Positions 17,349 to 25,801 of a DNA stretch of 64,000 bases are shown piece by piece. The DNA is from SHZI01 sp963802215 (GTDB lineage: Bacteria > Pseudomonadota > Gammaproteobacteria > Steroidobacterales > GCA-2729495). The position numbers were made by a program, and so were the translations under genes. The notes under the pieces were generated by a model that saw only the letters and a program-made list of their open reading frames with translations, did no database searches and had not been told where the DNA came from. The stretch is from contig CAWDHQ010000002.1 in assembly GCA_963802215.1 (NCBI GenBank), forward strand, positions 1,116,001-1,180,000, written 5' to 3'. Positions within the stretch are counted from its first letter, which is position 1; every line of letters starts with the position of its first letter.

Positions 17349-18164
17349 CTAGCCGGGCTTCGTGGCGATCACCCCGGCGTTTTCCCTGCCGTCCAACCTG
17401 CCGAGGCCGGCGAAGTCGGGTCGGGAGATGTAGGCCGCGTCGATCACGGTCAGCCCGGCTTCGGTGCAGGTGCGGGCCATCAGGTCGGGATCCAGCAGAT
17501 TCATGAAGGGCGGCTTCTCGATCGGCTTCCCCGGCTTGCCCCCGGCCAGGTAGTTGTGCAGGCCGATCATCAGGCCCGGCCAGCGCTCACCACCCGCCTT
17601 GCCGGCCTCGAACTCCGGGATCTTGCCCCGCCAGACGCCGTAGGGCGTGTCCGCCACCAGGTACAGCCGGCCGCCGGGCGCGAGCCAGTCCGCCATCTTC
17701 CTCACTGCCGCATCCACGTCCTCGCCGGTGAGGAAGTGCAGCACCCGGGAGCACAGGATGGCGTCGTACCTGCCGGGCGGAAAATCCATGTGGGGAAGGG
17801 CGCCCGGTACGAGCTCCAGGTTGGAGCGGAGGTGCCGCGGCACTTTGCCACGCAGGATTTCCAGGTGTCTCGGGTCAAGATCGGAGCCGGTGATCAGGGC
17901 GCCGGCTTCGAGGGCGGGGATGGTGGAGACGCCGTAGGCGCACCCCACCTCCAGCGAGCGACGGTCCTTGCGGCCCAGTTCGCCCGCGTCCTGGATGAAC
18001 GCGTCGGCAAACCGGTCGCGGATTTCGAACATGAAGCCCGTGCCGTTCAGCGTGGCGACCATGCCGCCGCCGCTCCAGCCGGGCCTGGTGCCAGGTCGCC
18101 GGATGCCCAGGCGGCCGGCGCCTGCCTTCAGGGCGTTAAGGAGGCTGATGGCGGGGTTCTCCAC
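17349..18164 (-). CDS. Class I SAM-dependent methyltransferase
   Basis: The 271-aa protein starts at a GTG and carries SAM motif I SLEVGCAYGVSTIPAL (about 89-105), motif II GSDLDPRHLEIL, a motif IV-like segment YDAILCSRVLHFLTGEDV and a post-motif segment LAPGGRLYLVADTPY. Substrate unknown. Start choice: GTG at 18164 (MENPAISLLNALKAGAG) is the first in-frame start after the divergent gap; no strong ribosome site is visible. Confidence 0.85.
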   Translation of the reverse strand: MENPAISLLNALKAGAGRLGIRRPGTRPGWSGGGMVATLNGTGFMFEIRDRFADAFIQDAGELGRKDRRSLEVGCAYGVSTIPALEAGALITGSDLDPRHLEILRGKVPRHLRSNLELVPGALPHMDFPPGRYDAILCSRVLHFLTGEDVDAAVRKMADWLAPGGRLYLVADTPYGVWRGKIPEFEAGKAGGERWPGLMIGLHNYLAGGKPGKPIEKPPFMNLLDPDLMARTCTEAGLTVIDAAYISRPDFAGLGRLDGRENAGVIATKPG

Positions 18165-18266
18165 GCCGTGATCCTAACCCCCGGTTTCCGCGGGCGACAG
18201 CGGTTCAGCCGGCTGTCACGCGGACGGTGCACCACGCGGTTTCAGGCGGCGCGTGGGGACACTCCT

Positions 18267-18272
18267 TATACT
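18267..18272 (+). promoter_or_regulatory. Possible -10 box for the nitrilase-fold/Mo enzyme unit
   Basis: TATACT lies 49 bases before the TTG start at 18322, in a divergent gap where a promoter must exist. No convincing -35 hexamer is seen at the right spacing, so this is tentative. Confidence 0.25.
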
Positions 18273-18321
18273 GTGCGCCTGCTAATCGATGACTTAAGCC
18301 GACCCGTCGGGAGACAGCACG

Positions 18322-19389
18322 TTGGACAATAACGAGACCATCGAATACATCGGCGTGGCACTGCAGGTGTCCGTCAAGGGCGTGAACCGCTGCAAGGACC
18401 GGGCGTCGTCCCGGGAGCGAATCAACGAGAACATCCGCCGCATCGGCGAGTACACCACCACCGCCGCCGGCTTCCTGCGCTTCTTCTATGGCCTGCCCGT
18501 AAAGCTCGTGGCGCTGCCCGAGTACGCGGTGACCGGCTTCCCCATGAAGGAGTCCGTCCAGGAATGGCGGGACCGGGCCTGCCTGGAGCAGAACGGCCCC
18601 GAGTACGAAGCACTGGGCAAGCTTGCCCAGGACAACAACCTGTACCTGTCGGGCAACGTCTACGAGATCGACCCGCACTTCCCGGAACTGTACTTCCAGA
18701 CCTGCTTCATCATCGGGCCCAACGGTAATGTAATCCTGCGCTATCGGCGCCTGACCTCCTGCTTCGAGCCCACGCCCCACGATGTCTGGGACAAGTACCT
18801 GGACATCTACGGCGAGGAGGGCGTATTCCCGGTGGCCAGGACCGAGATCGGCAACCTGGGCACCATCGCTTCCGAGGAGATCCTTTACCCGGAGATCACC
18901 CGCTGCGTGGTGATGCGGGGCGCGGAGGTCATCCTGCACCCGACCAGCGAGCCGGGCAGCGCCGAGCGGACCATCAAGGAAACCTGCCGGCTGGCCCGGG
19001 CAATCGAGAACCAGGTCTTCGTGGTCTCGGCCAACACGGCCACCATCGACGACATCCCGATCCCGCCCTACACCTGCAGCGCCATGTCGAAGATCGTGGA
19101 CTTCAACGGCCACATCCTGGCGGAGGCGGCCCAGGGCGGCGAGGCCTTCAACTCGAATGCGGTCATGGACATCGGCGCGCTCCGGCGCACGCGGCGTCGC
19201 ACCGCGATGGCCAACGTCATGTCCCGCCAGCCCTTCGGGATCTATGCCAAGACCTACGCGGACGCCCAGTACCACCAGCCCAACTTCCTGCTTCGCGACG
19301 GCAAGGTTATTGAGCCGCCGCCCCGGGACGCCTTCCGGCGCCGGCAGGAGCAGAATATCGAGCGGCTGGTCAAGGCCGGGCTGCTGTAG
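18322..19389 (+). CDS. Nitrilase-superfamily (C-N hydrolase fold) protein with substituted catalytic residues
   Basis: The 355-aa protein begins at a TTG, supported by GGGAGA seven bases upstream. It has the carbon-nitrogen hydrolase fold: Glu67 in LPEYAVTG is the conserved base. The lysine position is Arg143 (LRYRRLT) and the nucleophile Cys position is Ser184 (GNLGTIASEEILYPE; amidases have IICYD). Only one of the three catalytic residues is kept, so amide hydrolysis by the normal mechanism is unlikely. It may be a binding or regulatory pseudoenzyme, or use a different chemistry. It directly precedes the Mo enzyme genes on the same strand. Its TAG stop is contributed by a repeat copy. Confidence 0.82.
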   Translation: MDNNETIEYIGVALQVSVKGVNRCKDRASSRERINENIRRIGEYTTTAAGFLRFFYGLPVKLVALPEYAVTGFPMKESVQEWRDRACLEQNGPEYEALGKLAQDNNLYLSGNVYEIDPHFPELYFQTCFIIGPNGNVILRYRRLTSCFEPTPHDVWDKYLDIYGEEGVFPVARTEIGNLGTIASEEILYPEITRCVVMRGAEVILHPTSEPGSAERTIKETCRLARAIENQVFVVSANTATIDDIPIPPYTCSAMSKIVDFNGHILAEAAQGGEAFNSNAVMDIGALRRTRRRTAMANVMSRQPFGIYAKTYADAQYHQPNFLLRDGKVIEPPPRDAFRRRQEQNIERLVKAGLL

Positions 19390-19442
19390 GAGCGGCTTCA
19401 GCCGCGACCATTTTGGAGTCGCGCCTAAAGGCGCTCCTACAG
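19384..19442. repeat. REP-like inverted pair after the nitrilase-fold gene
   Basis: The left unit CTGTAGGAGCGGCTTCAGCC and a right unit ending GGCGCTCCTACAG face each other across a short AT-rich spacer. TAG at 19387-19389 is the stop codon of the upstream gene. The Mo enzyme start lies 35 bases downstream, so the stem falls in its 5' leader. Confidence 0.88.
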
Positions 19443-19477
19443 GTAAACTCTCAGCACTTGGGTGGGAGTGCGACTGC

Positions 19478-22300
19478 ATGTCTGGATTGACGACTGACCG
19501 ACGCGGATTCCTCAAGCATTCGGGTGCCGCGGCTGCTGCCGCGCTGTCGCTCAAGTACATGCCCGGAGAGGCGCTTGCCCAGGCGGCTCCGCCGCCGGTC
19601 TATGGCCTCTGGGAAGACGTGATGCGCCGCAAGTGGACCTGGGACCGGGTGGTCCGGGGCAGCCGGGGCATCAACTGCACCGGCCACTGCGCCTTCAACA
19701 TCTACGTCAAGAACGGCATCGTCTGGCGGGAGGAGCAGCAGGGCGAGTACGGCCGCTCGGGCGAGGACACGCCCGACTACGGCCCCCGCGGCTGCCAGAA
19801 GGGCATCCGCCACTCCAAGTACATGTACGGCAAGCAGCGCGTGCTCTACCCGATGAAGCGGGTCGGCGAGCGGGGCGAGGGCAAGTGGGAGCGAATCAGC
19901 TGGGACCAGGCGATCAGCGAGATATCCGACAAGGTCATCGAGCACGCCACGCAGTCCGGTCCGGACTCGATCACCTTCGCCATGGGCACCCAGATGATCC
20001 TGAAGCGCGCCTCGTTCACGGCGCTCTTCCGCTTTGCCAATGTCACCGGCATCGTGATTCCCGAGACCTTCGCCGGTGTGGGCGACCTGCCCGTCGGGGC
20101 CTACATGACGCTCGGCTACAACCTGCCCGGCGACAACATGGCGGCCGTCTACAAATCGAAGTGCGTGCTGGTCTGGGCGTGCAACCCGGCCGCGACACGC
20201 ATTCCCGACGCCCACTTCTTCTGGGAAGCAAAGTACAACGGCACGGAAGTGGTCACGATCGCGCCGGACTTCAGCGCCACGGCCATCCACTCGTCCAAGT
20301 GGCTCAACCCGAAGCCCGGCACCGACACCGCCCTCGCCATGGCCATGGTGCAGACCATCATTGCCGACGGCCTCATCGAGTGGGACTACGTGCGGGAGCA
20401 GACCGACCTGCCGTTCCTGGTGCGCACGGACAACGGCAAGTTCCTGCGGGCGAGCGACTTCGGCGAAACGGGCAATACCGCGGGCACGTCCTTCTACTTC
20501 TGGGACGAGGTCACGAAGAAGCCGGTCAAGGCGCCGGCCACCGGCTTCGGCGCATTCGGCGAGAAGCCGCCCGAGCTGCAGCCCGCCGATTCACTGCTCC
20601 TGAACGCCATCAAGCCTGCCCTCGAGGGCCGCTGGAAGGTCCGGACGAAGTCCGGCCGGGTCGAGGTCACCACCGTCTTCGCCAGGGTGAAGGAGCTGTG
20701 CAACAGCGACTACACCCCGGAGAAGGCCCAGGCCATAACCGGCGTGCACCCCGACAACATCCGCTCGGTGGCGCGCACCTTCGCGAAGTCGGGCGCCGGC
20801 ATGATCTACGCCGGCTACCGCTCCTGCAAATGGCTGCACGGTGACAAGCTGCACCGGGCCTGGCTGCTGATGTGCGCCCTGACGGGCAACACCGGCCGCG
20901 AGGGCGGCGGCATGCAGACTACCCAGCTCGGCCGGAGCGACGGCTTCGCCAAGTTCGTCTTCGCCGGCATCGGGCCGCGGCTGAAGGTCGCCGCCATTTC
21001 CGTCTGGGACTACGCGCAGGGCGACGGCAAGGCGCTGAACACGAAGTCCTACGGTAACGAGGTTGCCGACCACTTCGAGAAGCACTACCGGGAGTCCATC
21101 AACAACGGCTGGCTGCCCGATTACTCGAAGACGCCGTGGAAGATGGCGTTCATGTGCGGGCACAATACCGCCAACTGGCGGGCCGCCGGCACTCGCTTCC
21201 GCGAGACCGTGCTGGCGAAGCTGGAGACGATCGTCACCATGACGCCGGACATGAGCGTGACGGCCATGTACTCCGACTACATCCTGCCCGTCGCCCAGCA
21301 CTACGAGCGCCAGGACTTCGTCATGGAGGGCCGCACGCCCTACATCCAGGTACTCGACCGCGCCGTGCCGCCGCTCGGCGAGTCCGAGGACGACTGGCAG
21401 ATCATGGCCCGGCTCGCAAAGTCCATCAGCGAGAAAGCCAGGGCCCGCCAGCTGCCGCCGGTGAAGGACGTGATCTTCGGCAAGCCCGTCGAGCACGACT
21501 ACAGCCAGGTGCACGAGCTGTTCACCCTGAACGGCAAGATCACCAGCACCCGGGACATCGCCCAGTTCCTCATCGATAATTCACAGGGAATCCCGAAGGT
21601 TTCCTTCGAGGAGCTGGCGAAGAAGGGCTTCGTGCGCGCCGACGACTCCGACGACGTGCAGTTCGGTCCCAACTCGCCCTACAGCTACCAGGTCCTGGCC
21701 AGTACCCGCCACCGGAAGCCCTACGCCACGCTCACGGGGCGCCAGCAGTTCTACTTCGACCACGACTGGTTCCTGAAGGAGGGTGAGGCGCTGCCGGTCC
21801 ACGTGGATCCCCTCGCCGTGAAGGGCTACCCGCTGCGGCTCACGATGGGCCACGCCCGGCACGGCATCCACAGCATGTGGCGGGACGACTCCCTGCTGCT
21901 GAGCCTGCAGAGGGGCGAGCCGGACATCTTCATCAACCCCGACGACGCGGCGAAGCGGGGCGTGAAGGATGGCGACATGATCCGGACCTTCAACTCCCTG
22001 GGGTCGTTCATCGCCATGGCCCACGTGAGCGCCAGCATCCAGTCCGGGTCCATGTTCATGTTCCACGGCTGGGACCCGATGCTGTTCGAGGGCCGGCAGA
22101 ACTTCGGCGGGGCCATCCCCACTTCCGGCCTGCTGAAGCCCACGTCCCTGGTCGGCGGCTACGGCCACATCGGCTACCGGTCGCCGGAGTACGTGCCGAA
22201 CCAGACCTACCACGACCACACGGTCGATTTCGAGAAGCACGTACCTTCGTCACCCGTCGTAGGAGCGGCTTTAGCCGCGACCGCGACCGGTCGCGCCTGA
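19478..22300 (+). CDS. Tat-exported type II DMSO reductase-family molybdopterin oxidoreductase, alpha subunit
   Basis: The 940-aa protein starts MSGLTTDRRGFLKHSGAAAA, a twin-arginine signal. The FS0 region reads RGINCTGHCAFNIYVKNG...YGPRGCQKG: Cys67, Cys71 and Cys106 match the NarG/EbdA pattern, but the first ligand (His in NarG HGVNC) is Arg63. GDLPVGAYMTLGYNLPGDN is where type II enzymes place the Asp ligand to Mo. ACNPAATRIPDAHFFWEA and MSVTAMYSDYILPVAQHYER match the bis-MGD enzymes. It belongs to the group of nitrate reductase, ethylbenzene and steroid C25 dehydrogenases; the substrate is not determinable. The annotated end lies within a repeat: the last residues VVGAALAATATGRA are repeat-encoded. 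Confidence 0.9.
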   Translation: MSGLTTDRRGFLKHSGAAAAAALSLKYMPGEALAQAAPPPVYGLWEDVMRRKWTWDRVVRGSRGINCTGHCAFNIYVKNGIVWREEQQGEYGRSGEDTPDYGPRGCQKGIRHSKYMYGKQRVLYPMKRVGERGEGKWERISWDQAISEISDKVIEHATQSGPDSITFAMGTQMILKRASFTALFRFANVTGIVIPETFAGVGDLPVGAYMTLGYNLPGDNMAAVYKSKCVLVWACNPAATRIPDAHFFWEAKYNGTEVVTIAPDFSATAIHSSKWLNPKPGTDTALAMAMVQTIIADGLIEWDYVREQTDLPFLVRTDNGKFLRASDFGETGNTAGTSFYFWDEVTKKPVKAPATGFGAFGEKPPELQPADSLLLNAIKPALEGRWKVRTKSGRVEVTTVFARVKELCNSDYTPEKAQAITGVHPDNIRSVARTFAKSGAGMIYAGYRSCKWLHGDKLHRAWLLMCALTGNTGREGGGMQTTQLGRSDGFAKFVFAGIGPRLKVAAISVWDYAQGDGKALNTKSYGNEVADHFEKHYRESINNGWLPDYSKTPWKMAFMCGHNTANWRAAGTRFRETVLAKLETIVTMTPDMSVTAMYSDYILPVAQHYERQDFVMEGRTPYIQVLDRAVPPLGESEDDWQIMARLAKSISEKARARQLPPVKDVIFGKPVEHDYSQVHELFTLNGKITSTRDIAQFLIDNSQGIPKVSFEELAKKGFVRADDSDDVQFGPNSPYSYQVLASTRHRKPYATLTGRQQFYFDHDWFLKEGEALPVHVDPLAVKGYPLRLTMGHARHGIHSMWRDDSLLLSLQRGEPDIFINPDDAAKRGVKDGDMIRTFNSLGSFIAMAHVSASIQSGSMFMFHGWDPMLFEGRQNFGGAIPTSGLLKPTSLVGGYGHIGYRSPEYVPNQTYHDHTVDFEKHVPSSPVVGAALAATATGRA

Positions 22301-22312
22301 AGGCGCTCCTAC
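22259..22312. repeat. REP-like inverted pair overlapping the alpha-subunit stop
   Basis: GTAGGAGCGGCTTTAGCCGC and its partner ending CTGAAGGCGCTCCTAC are joined by a short spacer. The alpha-subunit gene reads through the left unit in frame and stops at TGA (22298-22300) in the right unit. The beta-subunit start is 17 bases beyond the repeat, so the hairpin sits between two subunit genes and could set their expression ratio. Confidence 0.88.
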
Positions 22313-22328
22313 AGAGAGGCAAAGAGCA

Positions 22329-23345
22329 ATGTCCCGTCAAATCGCCATGGTCATCGACCTGAACAAGTGCATCGGCTGCCAGGCCTGCACGGCCGCCTGC
22401 AAGTCGCTCTGGACCGATGAGGAGGGCCAGGAGTACATGCTCTGGAACAACGTCGAAACCAAGCCCGGGCGCGGCTATCCCAAGGAGTGGGAGGCGAAGG
22501 GCGCCAAGTCGGGCTGGCGGGACGGCGTGCTCCAGTTCGGCGACCTACACGACCAGAGCCACTTCGGCAGCGTGTCGCCCCTCAATCACGAGGAGGTCTA
22601 CTTCAAGGGCACCGAGGAGCGCCTGCAGCGCAAGGAGCCCCTGGTCCACGGCGCGAACTGGGACGAGGACACCAGTTCCGGCGACTACCCGAACAATTAT
22701 CACTTCTACCTGCCGCGGCTGTGCAATCACTGCACGAAGCCGGCGTGCCTCGAGGCCTGCCCGGTGCGGGCTATCTACAAGCGGGAGCAGGACGGCATCG
22801 TGCTGGTGGACCAGGACAAGTGCCAGGGCTTCCGGCTCTGCAACCGCGCCTGCCCCTACGACAAGGTCTACTACAACTACGTGAAGCGGAAGTCGCAGAA
22901 GTGCATATTCTGCTTCCCGCGCGTGGAGGCGGGCGTCGCCCCGGCCTGCGCCCGCCAGTGCCCGGGCCGCCTGCGCTTCGTGGGCTACCTGGAGGACGCG
23001 GACGGTCCGATCGCGAAGCTGGTCTACCAGTGGAAGGTGGCGCTGCCGCTGCATCCCGAGTTCGGCACCGAGCCGAACGTCTACTACGTGCCGCCGATGC
23101 TGCCGGCCTCCTTCGACGCGGAGGGGCGCTTCAGCGACGAGCCCCGGGTGCCCACCGAGTACCTGCGCTACCTGTTCGGGCCGGGCGTGGACCAGGCGCT
23201 GATCACGCTGGACGCCGAGATGGACCGGAAGAAGGCCGGCAAGCCGTCCGAGCTGATGGACCTGCTGATCGCCAAGGACTGGAAGTCGCTGTTCAACATC
23301 ACGGACGTGCAGATCACGTCATCCACCGGCGCCCCGACGTCGTAG
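22329..23345 (+). CDS. Iron-sulfur (beta) subunit of the Mo oxidoreductase
   Basis: The 338-aa protein is NarH/EbdB/SerB-like with four Cys groups: C14-C24 (CIGCQACTAACK), CNHCTKPACLEACP, CQGFRLCNRACP and CIFCFPRVEAG...CARQCP. The third group has Phe where a fourth Cys would be, as NarH-type subunits have Trp, so clusters are predicted as one [3Fe-4S] and three [4Fe-4S]. No signal peptide: it should travel with the Tat-borne alpha subunit. It shuttles electrons from the Mo site to an unidentified partner; no gamma (haem b) subunit or NarJ/TorD-type chaperone follows. The TAG stop comes from a repeat copy. Confidence 0.93.
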   Translation: MSRQIAMVIDLNKCIGCQACTAACKSLWTDEEGQEYMLWNNVETKPGRGYPKEWEAKGAKSGWRDGVLQFGDLHDQSHFGSVSPLNHEEVYFKGTEERLQRKEPLVHGANWDEDTSSGDYPNNYHFYLPRLCNHCTKPACLEACPVRAIYKREQDGIVLVDQDKCQGFRLCNRACPYDKVYYNYVKRKSQKCIFCFPRVEAGVAPACARQCPGRLRFVGYLEDADGPIAKLVYQWKVALPLHPEFGTEPNVYYVPPMLPASFDAEGRFSDEPRVPTEYLRYLFGPGVDQALITLDAEMDRKKAGKPSELMDLLIAKDWKSLFNITDVQITSSTGAPTS

Positions 23346-23366
23346 GAGCGCGTTCACGCGCGACAA
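23342..23366. repeat. Short REP-like half unit after the beta-subunit gene
   Basis: GTAGGAGCGCGTTCACGCGC followed by GACAA; the centre forms GCGCG-TTCA-CGCGC. Its TAG (23343-23345) is the stop of the beta-subunit gene. It also lies directly after the stop of the leftward 65-aa gene, so it separates convergent genes. Confidence 0.75.
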
Positions 23367-23367
23367 C

Positions 23368-23565
23368 TCAGGTGACTGAGATGTCGAGCTGACCCTCGGT
23401 GCGCACGAGCAGCCGGGTGCCGTCGGACAGTTCGACGACGACCTCGTGGTCATCCGCCTTGAGAACCCGCACGATAGACAGCCCTTCAACCAGCGTGCCG
23501 ATTCGGCGCGCGAGATCTTCCGGCGGCCGTTGCCGATTCTTCCGTGATTCCTCGGGCGCTGCCAT
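23368..23565 (-). CDS. Hypothetical 65-aa protein
   Basis: The protein starts MAAPEESRKNRQRPPEDLAR and ends with a beta-rich half (VVVELSDGTRLLVRTEGQLD). GAAGGA nine bases before the ATG at 23565 supports this start; an upstream ATG at 23649 would add 28 basic residues. Charged and soluble, without recognisable family. It is convergent with the beta-subunit gene. Confidence 0.5.
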   Translation of the reverse strand: MAAPEESRKNRQRPPEDLARRIGTLVEGLSIVRVLKADDHEVVVELSDGTRLLVRTEGQLDISVT

Positions 23566-23734
23566 CAGAACTGTTCCTTCAGGCGTCCGTCGGACCAGAC
23601 TGCCCGGTCTCGTTGGCCATTCTCGAAATCCCTGGCGTTTTTTATACACCTCCCAGTGGTCGCCGTGCAGCAGGTCCTTTTGACACCTGAGGACGCGAGT
23701 CCACGCGAGAAACCCGCGGGTTAGCGCAATTTCC

Positions 23735-23740
23735 TATACT
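23735..23740 (+). promoter_or_regulatory. Possible -10 box immediately before the DUF2269 gene
   Basis: TATACT ends eight bases before the ATG at 23748, with CGGCGCC between. If used, transcription would begin at or next to the ATG, giving a leaderless mRNA; this agrees with the lack of a ribosome binding site. No clear -35 is seen. Confidence 0.3.
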
Positions 23741-23747
23741 CGGCGCC

Positions 23748-24212
23748 ATGCTCCCGGAACTCATCCGTCTCCTTCACGTCGTCAGCTCCGCCCTGATGTT
23801 CGGTGTCGGGGTCGGGGCCTTCTGGTTCATGGTGACGACGGTGCGCTCGGGCAGTCCGGCCGCGATCGCCGTCACCACCCGCACCGCAGTTCGCGCCGAG
23901 TGGTTCATTGCCGCGCCGGTGGCCGTCATCCAGCCGACCACGGGCTACCTGCTGATGCTGCAGCTCGGGTATCCGCTCACCTCCACGTGGTTCTATGCCG
24001 TGGCGACGCTCTACGTCGTCGCCGGCATGTGCTGGGTGTACCTGGTGAAGGCGGAGCTGAAGATGCGGGGACTGGCCGCAGCGCACAGCATGTCTACCGC
24101 ACTGCCCGCTGAATTCGGCAACCTGTTCCGGCGCTGGACTCGGCTGGCCATGGCATCCTTCGGAGGGGTGCTGGGGATCTTCTGGCTGATGGTGTTCCGG
24201 CCGGGGTTGTGA
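23748..24212 (+). CDS. DUF2269-type integral membrane protein
   Basis: The 154-aa protein has four membrane spans (about 5-30, 50-72, 78-100, 130-150) and opens with LPELIRLLHVVSSALMFGVG, a typical DUF2269 start with a His in helix 1. Function unknown; relatives of this fold include haem- or copper-linked membrane proteins. One base separates its stop from the next gene, so they form a unit with 24214-24831 and probably 24828-25352. Confidence 0.7.
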   Translation: MLPELIRLLHVVSSALMFGVGVGAFWFMVTTVRSGSPAAIAVTTRTAVRAEWFIAAPVAVIQPTTGYLLMLQLGYPLTSTWFYAVATLYVVAGMCWVYLVKAELKMRGLAAAHSMSTALPAEFGNLFRRWTRLAMASFGGVLGIFWLMVFRPGL

Positions 24213-24213
24213 G

Positions 24214-24831
24214 GTGGATGAATCGCTCGGAAGAGACGTGTCGACCAGGCCCCTCGAAGTGATCGTCGGCATCGCCGCGATGGCGGCGCCGGCGCTCCAC
24301 TCGGTTACCGACGCCATGGAGTGGTACCACCAGGGCTTCACCGCCACCCAGCTCTGGCTCAACTACGTTGCGTTCGTGCCGATGCCCTGGCTGCTGCTCG
24401 GGGTGTATGCGGTCCACGATCCGAGGCCCGGCCTGGCCGCGCTTGCGGGCGCGGTCCTGTACGGCGCTGCCTTCTCCTACTTCAGCTACACCACGCTCTA
24501 CGCCATGGAACACGGTGTCGCCACCTACGAGGCGCTGTGGGCGCGCCTGGGTGAGCCGTACACTTTTCACGGCGGGCTCATGGTGCTCGGCGGCCTGCTC
24601 TTCGGCGGCTCGGTGCTCCGGGCGGGCCGGCTGCCGCGGTACACCGTGCTGCTCTTCCTGGCGGGTGTCGTCCTGAATCTCGTGCTGGCCCTGATCCCCG
24701 CGCCGGAGATGCTGCAGACGGCCGGCAGCGCACTCAGGAACCTGGGCCTCATGGGGATGGGCCATGCCGTTCTTTTCAGGTGGTCGCGAGACGAGGTGCA
24801 CCGAAGGTTCCCGAAGTTGCTGTCCTCATGA
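24214..24831 (+). CDS. Polytopic membrane protein, function unknown
   Basis: The 205-aa protein has about six hydrophobic segments (IVGIAAMAAPALHSV, WLNYVAFVPMPWLLLGVYAV, ALAGAVLYGAAFSYFSY, GGLMVLGGLLFGGSVL, VLLFLAGVVLNLVLALI, GLMGMGHAVLF). Two His residues lie near helix ends. I do not recognise the family. It starts at a GTG directly behind the DUF2269 gene and its stop overlaps the next ATG (ATGA). Confidence 0.65.
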   Translation: MDESLGRDVSTRPLEVIVGIAAMAAPALHSVTDAMEWYHQGFTATQLWLNYVAFVPMPWLLLGVYAVHDPRPGLAALAGAVLYGAAFSYFSYTTLYAMEHGVATYEALWARLGEPYTFHGGLMVLGGLLFGGSVLRAGRLPRYTVLLFLAGVVLNLVLALIPAPEMLQTAGSALRNLGLMGMGHAVLFRWSRDEVHRRFPKLLSS

Positions 24832-25352
24832 CCATCGTGCGTATCGCCATCGTCGGCAATTCCGGCTCTGGCAAGTCCACCCTCGCGCGCCAACTGGCCG
24901 ACGGGCGGACCGTGAGCGTGCTCGATCTCGACACCGTGGCCTGGGAGGCCGGCCAGGTGGCCGTGCCCCGGGACCCCGTCGCCGCTGCCAGCGACGTGCA
25001 CAACTTCTGTACGACCCGCGACCAGTGGATCGTGGAGGGCTGCTACGCCAGCCTGATACAGGCCACGTTCGGTAGTTCGCCCCTGCTCCTGTTCGTCGAA
25101 CCGGGCCTGGAGGCCTGCCTGGCCAACTGCCGGAGCCGGCCCTGGGAGCCCCACAAGTACGCATCGAAGGTCGAGCAGGACGCCAGGCTGGACTTCCTGC
25201 TCGACTGGGTGCGGGACTACTACTCCCGGGACGGGGACCTGTCCCGGGCCGGGCACCAAAGGCTCTTTGATGGTTACGCCGGTCCCCGGCTGAAGGTGAC
25301 GGGCCGCGCATCCCCCGGGCTTCTCGCCGACATCCTGAAGCTGGCAGGATGA
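24828..25352 (+). CDS. P-loop adenylate kinase-like NTPase
   Basis: The 174-aa protein has a Walker A loop GNSGSGKST (about 10-18) and a Walker B-like LDLDTVAWE, then QWIVEGCYASLIQ, which is typical of shikimate/adenylate kinase-like toposiomerase-free P-loop proteins (FlaR/AAA_17 style) that phosphorylate small molecules or DNA-linked substrates. Substrate unknown. Its ATG overlaps the previous stop by ATGA; I chose this start over one 48 bases upstream because the P-loop strand begins right after it. Confidence 0.75.
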   Translation: MTIVRIAIVGNSGSGKSTLARQLADGRTVSVLDLDTVAWEAGQVAVPRDPVAAASDVHNFCTTRDQWIVEGCYASLIQATFGSSPLLLFVEPGLEACLANCRSRPWEPHKYASKVEQDARLDFLLDWVRDYYSRDGDLSRAGHQRLFDGYAGPRLKVTGRASPGLLADILKLAG

Positions 25353-25385
25353 AGCCACACGGGAGCAGGGAGAGGTAGCAAGCTC

Positions 25386-25781
25386 ATGAATATCGGAGAC
25401 ACCGCCGACGCCACCTTCACTGTCCAGGCCGCCGATACCGCCAGGGCGCTCTCGATTTCACCCGAGGATGAATTCCCGGAGGTCTTTGCCACCTCCCGCA
25501 TGATCGCGCTGATGGAACTCGCTGCCGCACGCCTGATGAAGCCCGTGCTGAAGGCAGGCGAGCTGTCCGTCGGCGTGTCGCTCAACGTCAGGCACACGGC
25601 CCCGACTCCGGTGGGAGCGAAGGTCCGGGCCATCGCCACGTACCTGGGCCCGGAGGCGAAGCTGTTCCGCTTCCGGGTCGAAGCCTTCGACGAGGCGGGG
25701 AGCATCGGCGACGGCGAGCACCTCCGGGCAATAGTCGAGACCGGGCGCCTGCTCGCGGGCGCGGCTCGGCGGAAGCCCTGA
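25386..25781 (+). CDS. FlK-like hot-dog thioesterase
   Basis: The 131-aa protein aligns with fluoroacetyl-CoA thioesterase FlK: VFATSRMIALMELAA carries Thr36 and Glu44, and VRHTAPTPVGA carries His70. The spacing (8 and 26 residues) is the same as that of the FlK triad Thr42-Glu50-His76. It should hydrolyse an acyl-CoA; specificity for fluoroacetyl-CoA is not implied. AGGGAGAGG lies a few bases upstream of the ATG. Confidence 0.85.
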   Translation: MNIGDTADATFTVQAADTARALSISPEDEFPEVFATSRMIALMELAAARLMKPVLKAGELSVGVSLNVRHTAPTPVGAKVRAIATYLGPEAKLFRFRVEAFDEAGSIGDGEHLRAIVETGRLLAGAARRKP

Positions 25782-25801
25782 GGCCGGTTGGCGGAGGTCC
25801 C

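Noticed and set aside
19157..19477. Upstream extension of the Mo enzyme alpha subunit
   Set aside because: It overlaps the nitrilase-fold gene in another frame and crosses the repeat at 19384-19442; the Tat signal begins at 19478.
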